Positions 31,383 to 35,407 of a DNA stretch of 35,407 nucleotides are shown here, piece by piece (position 1 is the stretch's first letter; each line of letters opens with the position of its first letter). The stretch lies in the NCBI GenBank assembly GCA_023429995.1, contig JAEZCE010000074.1:1-35407 (forward strand), written 5' to 3'. The stretch comes from Bacillota bacterium (GTDB taxonomy: Bacteria; Bacillota; UBA4882; UBA8346). The translations under genes and the position numbers were made by a program. A model generated the notes under the pieces. It ran no database searches, was not told where the DNA came from, and was given only the letters and a program-made list of their open reading frames with translations.

Positions 31383-32216
31383 AAAGGTTCCTTCCTCCAA
31401 CTCACGAAAGGCGAGTTTCAGTTCATCCTGGGTGTTCATGACAATCGGTCCACCCCAAGCAATAGGCTCCTGCAACGGTTTGCCTGAAAATATCAGAAAG
31501 CGCATTCCTTTATCGGCCGCTTCGACAATAAGTTCTTCACCAGGGCCGAACAAAATCGCATTTTTAGAAATAACCGGATCATGGATTCCGTTGCCAAACC
31601 GTCCGCTACCTTCGATGATATAGAAAAAAACCGTGGCATCTTCAGCTGTTTTCAGGCTCCATTTTGCATCCGGCCGCATTTTTACATCCAGAAACAGTGT
31701 TTTTACATAGTCACCCTGAACGGCTCCCTGATGGTTCAGATAATTGCCGGAAATCACTCGAATTTGACTTCCGTTTTCTTCCACCCACGGTATTCGGTCC
31801 GATTGGATATCACGATACTGCGGCGTAGCCATTTTATCCTTTCGGGGCAGATTAAGCCAAAGTTGGATACCGAGCATCCGTTCTGAGCTCTGCGGCATTT
31901 CTTGATGAATAATACCGCTCCCGGCCGTCATCCACTGACAACAACCATTGACAATATGGCCTTTATTGCCAATGCTGTCTCCATGCTCGATATCCCCGGC
32001 AATAAGATAGGTGACGGTTTCAATACCACGGTGCGGATGCCAGGGAAATCCCTTGATATAATCCTCCGGATCATGGGAATCAAACGCATCCAGCATCAGA
32101 AAGGGGTCAAAATCTTCTACATCCCTATGGCCAATCACTCGGACCAGTTTCACCCCGGCGCCGTCATATTGGATACCACCGGAAACAATTTTACGGATTT
32201 CACGAACTCTCATCAT
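31371..32216 (-). CDS. pirin-family protein (bicupin)
   Basis: 281 residues, two cupin domains. The N-terminal domain has the metal site: FPWHPHRGIETVTYL with two His, and IIHQEMPQ with His and Glu. The C-terminal cupin (WSLKTAEDATVFFYIIEG) lacks a full metal set, as usual. Bacterial pirins act as quercetin dioxygenases or as redox-sensitive regulators; the activity here is unknown. AAGGAG stands before the ATG. It is third in the fabI-ygiD-pirin run (52-bp gap to the ygiD-like gene). Its last codons, ATC-AAG-GTG-TGA, run into repeat R3 and are shared with the gene at 34727. Confidence 0.93.
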   Translation of the reverse strand: MMRVREIRKIVSGGIQYDGAGVKLVRVIGHRDVEDFDPFLMLDAFDSHDPEDYIKGFPWHPHRGIETVTYLIAGDIEHGDSIGNKGHIVNGCCQWMTAGSGIIHQEMPQSSERMLGIQLWLNLPRKDKMATPQYRDIQSDRIPWVEENGSQIRVISGNYLNHQGAVQGDYVKTLFLDVKMRPDAKWSLKTAEDATVFFYIIEGSGRFGNGIHDPVISKNAILFGPGEELIVEAADKGMRFLIFSGKPLQEPIAWGGPIVMNTQDELKLAFRELEEGTFIKV

Positions 32217-32267
32217 TATTCGTCTCCTTCATCATTTTAAGTCCACTGCGAACTATGCATCCACTGG

Positions 32268-33050
32268 TTAGGAAAACAGGTAACTTGTCATTGAAAGGGA
32301 ACCCATTGTGCAGGAATCGTTGAATACAGATAACTGATCGTTGCTATCCGCAGCGCCCAATACATACAGAAGCGGATAAAAATGATCGGGGAAGCGGAAA
32401 GCGATTTTGGATGACTCGCCCGCCTGTTCATACCGGATGACATCCTCATATCGTTTTTGGATGATTTTATTTTTGATATATTGATCAAATTCCTCTGCCC
32501 AAGGGTATCCACCTTTCATCCCCCAATCGACTTCCGCCAGATTGTGGACGATGTTTCCGCTTCCCATGATGAGTACGCCCTGCTCACGAAAAGCACGGAT
32601 CTCCCGGCCAATCTGGAAATGCTCTTCCCGGCCTGCATTACTGTCCACACTGAGTTGAAACAAAGGAATATCCGCTTCCGGATACATTCTGCAAAGCACG
32701 GACCAGGTTCCGTGATCAATCCCCCAGGTGTTGTCAATTTTTACATCATTACTGATTAAGGCTTTTGCCTGATGAGCGAACTCCGGCGACCCGTCGGCGT
32801 CATAGATAACCTGGTAAAGTTGATCCGGAAAACCGTACATATCATAAACCATCTTGGGATGCAACGCATCGTTGATTCGGCTTCCCTGGGTATACCAATG
32901 GGCCGATATGGACAAAATGGCTTTTGGCTTTGGAATTTTGCTGCTGACACCGGCCCAGTTTCCGGTATAGGTATTATCTTCAATGGCGTTCATGGGAGAG
33001 CCGTGTCCAACGAACAAAAGCGGCATTCTTTGCATTGCTGAATGGTTCAT
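32268..33050 (-). CDS. ygiD: class III extradiol dioxygenase, YgiD / 4,5-DOPA dioxygenase-like
   Basis: 260 residues. Metal-binding pattern of the LigB-type YgiD group: VGHGSPMNAI near the start, SISAHWYTQG, IDHGTWSVL and FPDHFYPLL with the expected His residues. E. coli YgiD opens the ring of L-DOPA. AGGAGT precedes the ATG by 7-8 nt. It lies between fabI (98 bp upstream) and the pirin gene. Because this looks like an anaerobe's genome, an O2-dependent role is not certain; detoxification of catechols is one possibility. Confidence 0.9.
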   Translation of the reverse strand: MNHSAMQRMPLLFVGHGSPMNAIEDNTYTGNWAGVSSKIPKPKAILSISAHWYTQGSRINDALHPKMVYDMYGFPDQLYQVIYDADGSPEFAHQAKALISNDVKIDNTWGIDHGTWSVLCRMYPEADIPLFQLSVDSNAGREEHFQIGREIRAFREQGVLIMGSGNIVHNLAEVDWGMKGGYPWAEEFDQYIKNKIIQKRYEDVIRYEQAGESSKIAFRFPDHFYPLLYVLGAADSNDQLSVFNDSCTMGSLSMTSYLFS

Positions 33051-33148
33051 AATAAACTCCTGTCTATTCAGACATCATTACCCAAACTGCTTTGTTCCAC
33101 TGCCCGACATTGCTGTTACTAATATTTAACTGAGATTGACGACCTCGT

Positions 33149-33919
33149 CTATATTCCCATAATGTGGAGTCCGCAATCCACATGTAACACCTCTCCGGTA
33201 ATGCCTTTTGAAAGATCGCTTAAGAAGAAGACCGCCGGACCGCCAATATCTTCTTGGGTGATCCCTCTCCGTAAAGGCGCTTTCTGAAAAGCTAAATCAA
33301 GCATATGATTAAAATCCTTGACCCCTCTTGCAGAACTTGTTTTAATCGGACCCGCTGATATTGCATTCACTCTTATACCACTGACTCCTATCTCTGAAGC
33401 GAGATATTTTACGCCCGTCTCCAGCGCGGCTTTGGCAACCCCCATAACATTATAGCCCGGAAAAACCTTTTCCGAACCCATATAAGTAAGGGTAATAATG
33501 CTTCCGCCTTGCGTCATTAAATCCTTAGCCCTACGGGTTACGGAAGCAAGGGAATAAGCGCTGATTTCCATGGCAATGGAAAAGCCATCCCTGGTTGTAT
33601 TGACATATCCGTTTTGGATATCGGCCGATTTGGCAAAGGCGATGGAATGGACCAAGCCATGGATAAGGCCGTATTTTTCTTTTACCTCTCCAAACAGGTG
33701 ATCGATATCCTCATCCGAGGTAATATCGCACGGATGCATTGAATAGTCACCCAGAGTTGAAACTAATTTTTGAACATCTTCTTTTTCCCTTTCTCCAAGG
33801 TAAGTAAAAATCAGATTACCGCCTTCTGCGTGGGCTGCTTCGGCAATGCCCCATGCAATGCTCCATTTGTCCCTTATTCCCATAATTAATATATTTTTGT
33901 TCGCCAGTAATGAACCCAT
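33149..33919 (-). CDS. fabI: enoyl-[acyl-carrier-protein] reductase FabI
   Basis: 256 residues, short-chain dehydrogenase fold. NADH site: ILIMGIRDKWSIAWGIA; catalytic pair Tyr and Lys in the FabI spacing (FPGYNVMGVAKAAL, Y-x6-K); substrate loop with SAGPIKTSSARGV. It reduces enoyl-ACP in fatty acid elongation. Two ATGs (33925 and 33919) are possible; AAGGAG lies 8 nt before 33919 but only 2 nt before 33925, so 33919 is chosen. It is first in an apparent operon with ygiD and pirin, behind a clear promoter at 34026-34054. No other fatty-acid genes are nearby. Confidence 0.95.
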   Translation of the reverse strand: MGSLLANKNILIMGIRDKWSIAWGIAEAAHAEGGNLIFTYLGEREKEDVQKLVSTLGDYSMHPCDITSDEDIDHLFGEVKEKYGLIHGLVHSIAFAKSADIQNGYVNTTRDGFSIAMEISAYSLASVTRRAKDLMTQGGSIITLTYMGSEKVFPGYNVMGVAKAALETGVKYLASEIGVSGIRVNAISAGPIKTSSARGVKDFNHMLDLAFQKAPLRRGITQEDIGGPAVFFLSDLSKGITGEVLHVDCGLHIMGI

Positions 33920-34025
33920 ATTCATTTCTCCTTGAATTTAAAATATCAACCAGCAGAGCGTATCGCAGTTCTCGTTCGTCATATAACGGCATTCAACATC
34001 ATCAATTAAGTGAATTATTAATATG

Positions 34026-34054
34026 ATTATATATTAATATATGCTATTTTTCAA
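34026..34054 (-). promoter_or_regulatory. promoter of the fabI operon
   Basis: Minus strand: -35 TTGAAA (34049-34054), 17-bp spacer, -10 TATAAT (34026-34031). The spacer region includes the palindrome ATATATTAATATAT (34029-34042), which might be an operator. The leader to the fabI start is about 100 nt. Confidence 0.65.
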
Positions 34055-34083
34055 CTAGGTATTCAATCAATCTTTCTTTATGA

Positions 34084-34738
34084 ATGGACTCTTGCCGACC
34101 GGGTCGCTGATGGGGTGAGTCGGTTTTTGCTGCCTCGACTCTCCCCTCCCAGTTGCTTGTGTGCCTGTAGTTGCCTGTTTGCCGCTCCCCTCCCTTTGAC
34201 TGTAAGATGGAATACCCGCGAAAGGGAGGGAAAGATAGTTTTACCAAGGCTTTTATCACTGAAAACCCTTGAATCGGCCTAATCAAAAATATCTCTATTT
34301 GCTGCATCCTCCGACCTGCCCCTCCCTTTCACATTCATACAGTACCAACGGTCAAAGGGAGGGGCAAAGCAACCAATAGACTCATGCCGACCGGATCGCT
34401 GATGGGGTGAGTCGATTTTTTGCTGCCTCGACTCTCCCCTCCAGTTACTTAGTTGCCTGTAGTTGCCTGTTTGCCGCTCCCCTCCCTTTGACTGCCGGCA
34501 TCTTATGATGCCGAAGCTACTAAATTTTCGTGAAAGGGAGGGGAAGATAGTTTTACCAAGGCTTTATCACTGAAAACCCTTGAATCGGCCTAATCAAAAA
34601 TATCTCTATTTGCTGCATCCTCCGACCTGCCCCTCCCTTTCACGTTCATACTGTACCGACAGCCAAAGGGAGGGGCATGGCAGTTAATGGACTCTTGCCG
34701 ACCGGGTCGCTGATGGGGTGAGTCGATCACACCTTGAT
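34084..34738 (+). repeat. modular hairpin repeat, array R4 (312-bp period)
   Basis: TTACCAAGGC recurs at 34241 and 34553. Units contain the leader GAATCGGCCTAATCAAAAAT (also near 20190 in R2), CCGACCTGCCCCTCCCTTTC, GATGGGGTGAGTCG, CCTCGACTCTCCCCTCC and GCCGCTCCCCTCCCTTTGAC modules with their complementary arms. The second unit carries the CGGCATC-TTAT-GATGCCG insertion hairpin seen also in R3. The right end supplies the stop codon of the minus-strand gene at 34727. Confidence 0.85.
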
Positions 34739-35034
34739 CTTCTCCACTCCCCGCCCAATCAAAGCTACCCAATATCCAAACAATACTCCGTCCATAAGCG
34801 CCTGGCTGTATATCAACTCATCCTGCCCTTTCTCTGTTCTGTCCGGGAGCAATCGAAGCGATCCAACTTTTCTTGACCTGCCGGAGTCAACTCTTCATTC
34901 AGTTCTTTCATGAATTGTTGCGGTTCTTCCCCGAGTTTCCGGTATTCCGGGTCATGGAAGACGATTTCGTCATGAATCTGGATTAAACGCTCGAAGATGA
35001 ATTGATAAATGCCGGTGCTGGTAGAGTCGAGCAT
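34727..35034 (-). pseudogene. frameshifted small gene, possibly DUF6809-like
   Basis: From the ATG at 35034 (AAGGAGG 8 nt upstream) the first frame reads MLDSTSTGIYQFIFERLIQI and on to EELTPAGQEKLDRF, then drifts to a stop at 34813. Another frame continues with LLPDRTEKGQDELIYSQALM, DGVLFGYWVALIGRGVEKIK and stops at 34727. Adding one base near 34852-34855 joins them into about 102 residues, helical and soluble. The stop codon is in the repeat R4. The shape (charged helical, DEIVF-DPEYRKL, LTPxxQEKLD) resembles DUF6809; this assignment is tentative. A truncated copy of its start is at 27301-27382. Confidence 0.65.
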
Positions 35035-35095
35035 GAGGAGGACCTCCTTATTTTTATAAACTACAAGCTTAGAATTTTAGAAGAACTTTTTTGTG

Positions 35096-35117
35096 AATTA
35101 TATTCCCAATTATATTC
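35096..35117 (+). promoter_or_regulatory. direct repeat AATTATATTC, 12-bp period, upstream of the XRE gene
   Basis: Two exact copies at 35096-35105 and 35108-35117. TTGTGA (35091-35096) and TATTCT could be -35 and -10 with these repeats between, so they may be an operator for the XRE regulator. About 100 bp before its ATG. Confidence 0.4.
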
Positions 35118-35214
35118 TAAAAATTACCTAAGATCAAGGTTTATGGGATTGTTTTTCACAAATATAGCAATAATTTTGCCTCTGATGTATCCTGTAATTA
35201 ACGGAGTGTGAAAA

Positions 35215-35407
35215 ATGAGCACATTTGGGAAATGCTTAAAAGACTTACGGGAAGATAAAAGTCTAACTCAGAAAGAACTGGCCGAACAACTCTCGATTAA
35301 TCGGGATGCTTTGGCAAAATGGGAAACGGATCGGGCTTTCCCGGATCTTGACATGATTAAATCCATTGCCGAATTTTTCAATGTCACCACGGATCATTTA
35401 TTGGGTA
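35215..35407 (+). CDS. XRE-family helix-turn-helix regulator, N-terminal part
   Basis: 64 codons are visible and the gene runs off the right edge. MSTFGKCLKDLREDKSLTQK then ELAEQLSINRDALAKWETDR and AFPDLDMIKSIAEFFNVTTD form one HTH_3 domain covering nearly all of the visible part. Such proteins are repressors of chromosomal, phage or toxin-antitoxin genes. GGAGTG precedes the ATG. The C-terminal partner domain is outside the window. Confidence 0.9.
   Translation, partial: MSTFGKCLKDLREDKSLTQKELAEQLSINRDALAKWETDRAFPDLDMIKSIAEFFNVTTDHLLG

Noticed and set aside
34044..34772. Minus-strand frames with DSPHQRPGRQES-like peptides
   Set aside because: Same repeat sequence read on the other strand; not genes.
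1..35407. tRNA or rRNA genes
   Set aside because: I saw no cloverleaf with a conserved T-arm or any rRNA-like stretch on reading through; a dedicated search was not possible.

Overview
The window looks like chromosome of a Bacillota (Firmicutes) bacterium of moderate GC, with strong AGGAGG-type ribosome binding sites, sigma-A-like promoters and U-tract terminators. Metabolism suggests an anaerobe: DUF362 ferredoxin protein, uptake-type [NiFe] hydrogenase, sugar phosphorylase cluster. I cannot name the species; a Hydrogenispora/Limnochordia-type lineage is only a guess.

Layout. (1) 1-7062, minus strand: a NarL-type two-component system (7062-5120) reads toward a sugar operon made of solute-binding protein, two permeases, a PfkB kinase and the start of a GH65 glycoside phosphorylase/hydrolase. 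(2) 7063-13524: a DUF362 protein behind a MerR-type promoter, terC behind a yybP-ykoY manganese riboswitch, an M23 peptidase, and an alpha/beta hydrolase divergent from its probable TetR regulator. (3) 14241-16912: a tldD/tldE-like pair. (4) 16913-21554: an accessory island with hairpin-rich repeat arrays, a P-loop ATPase resembling phage/plasmid replication helicases, a 63-bp tandem repeat, an unknown 125-residue protein, a frameshifted gene and an integrase remnant. (5) 21987-23581: a SHOCT protein, a 5'-truncated multicopper oxidase, a frameshifted two-CW protein and a DUF2892 protein. (6) 23736-27129: hydrogenase maturation protease, divergent from an operon of [NiFe] small subunit, large subunit and a cytochrome b5-like protein. 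(7) 27410-30765: MBL-fold and VOC proteins, and a MATE exporter with an upstream MarR regulator. (8) 31371-33919: fabI-ygiD-pirin operon. (9) 34084-35407: another repeat array, a frameshifted small gene and the start of an XRE regulator.

The most unusual thing is a modular hairpin repeat family at four places (about 16.9-17.1, 20.2-20.8, 30.9-31.4 and 34.1-34.7 kb). It lies flush with, and often supplies, the stop codons of neighbouring genes. The next most interesting items are the ATPase/63-bp-repeat island, the hydrogenase with a b5-like partner and an altered proximal-cluster motif, the dyad-containing 19-bp-spacer promoter, and several single-base frameshifts and duplicated gene ends that show active decay.
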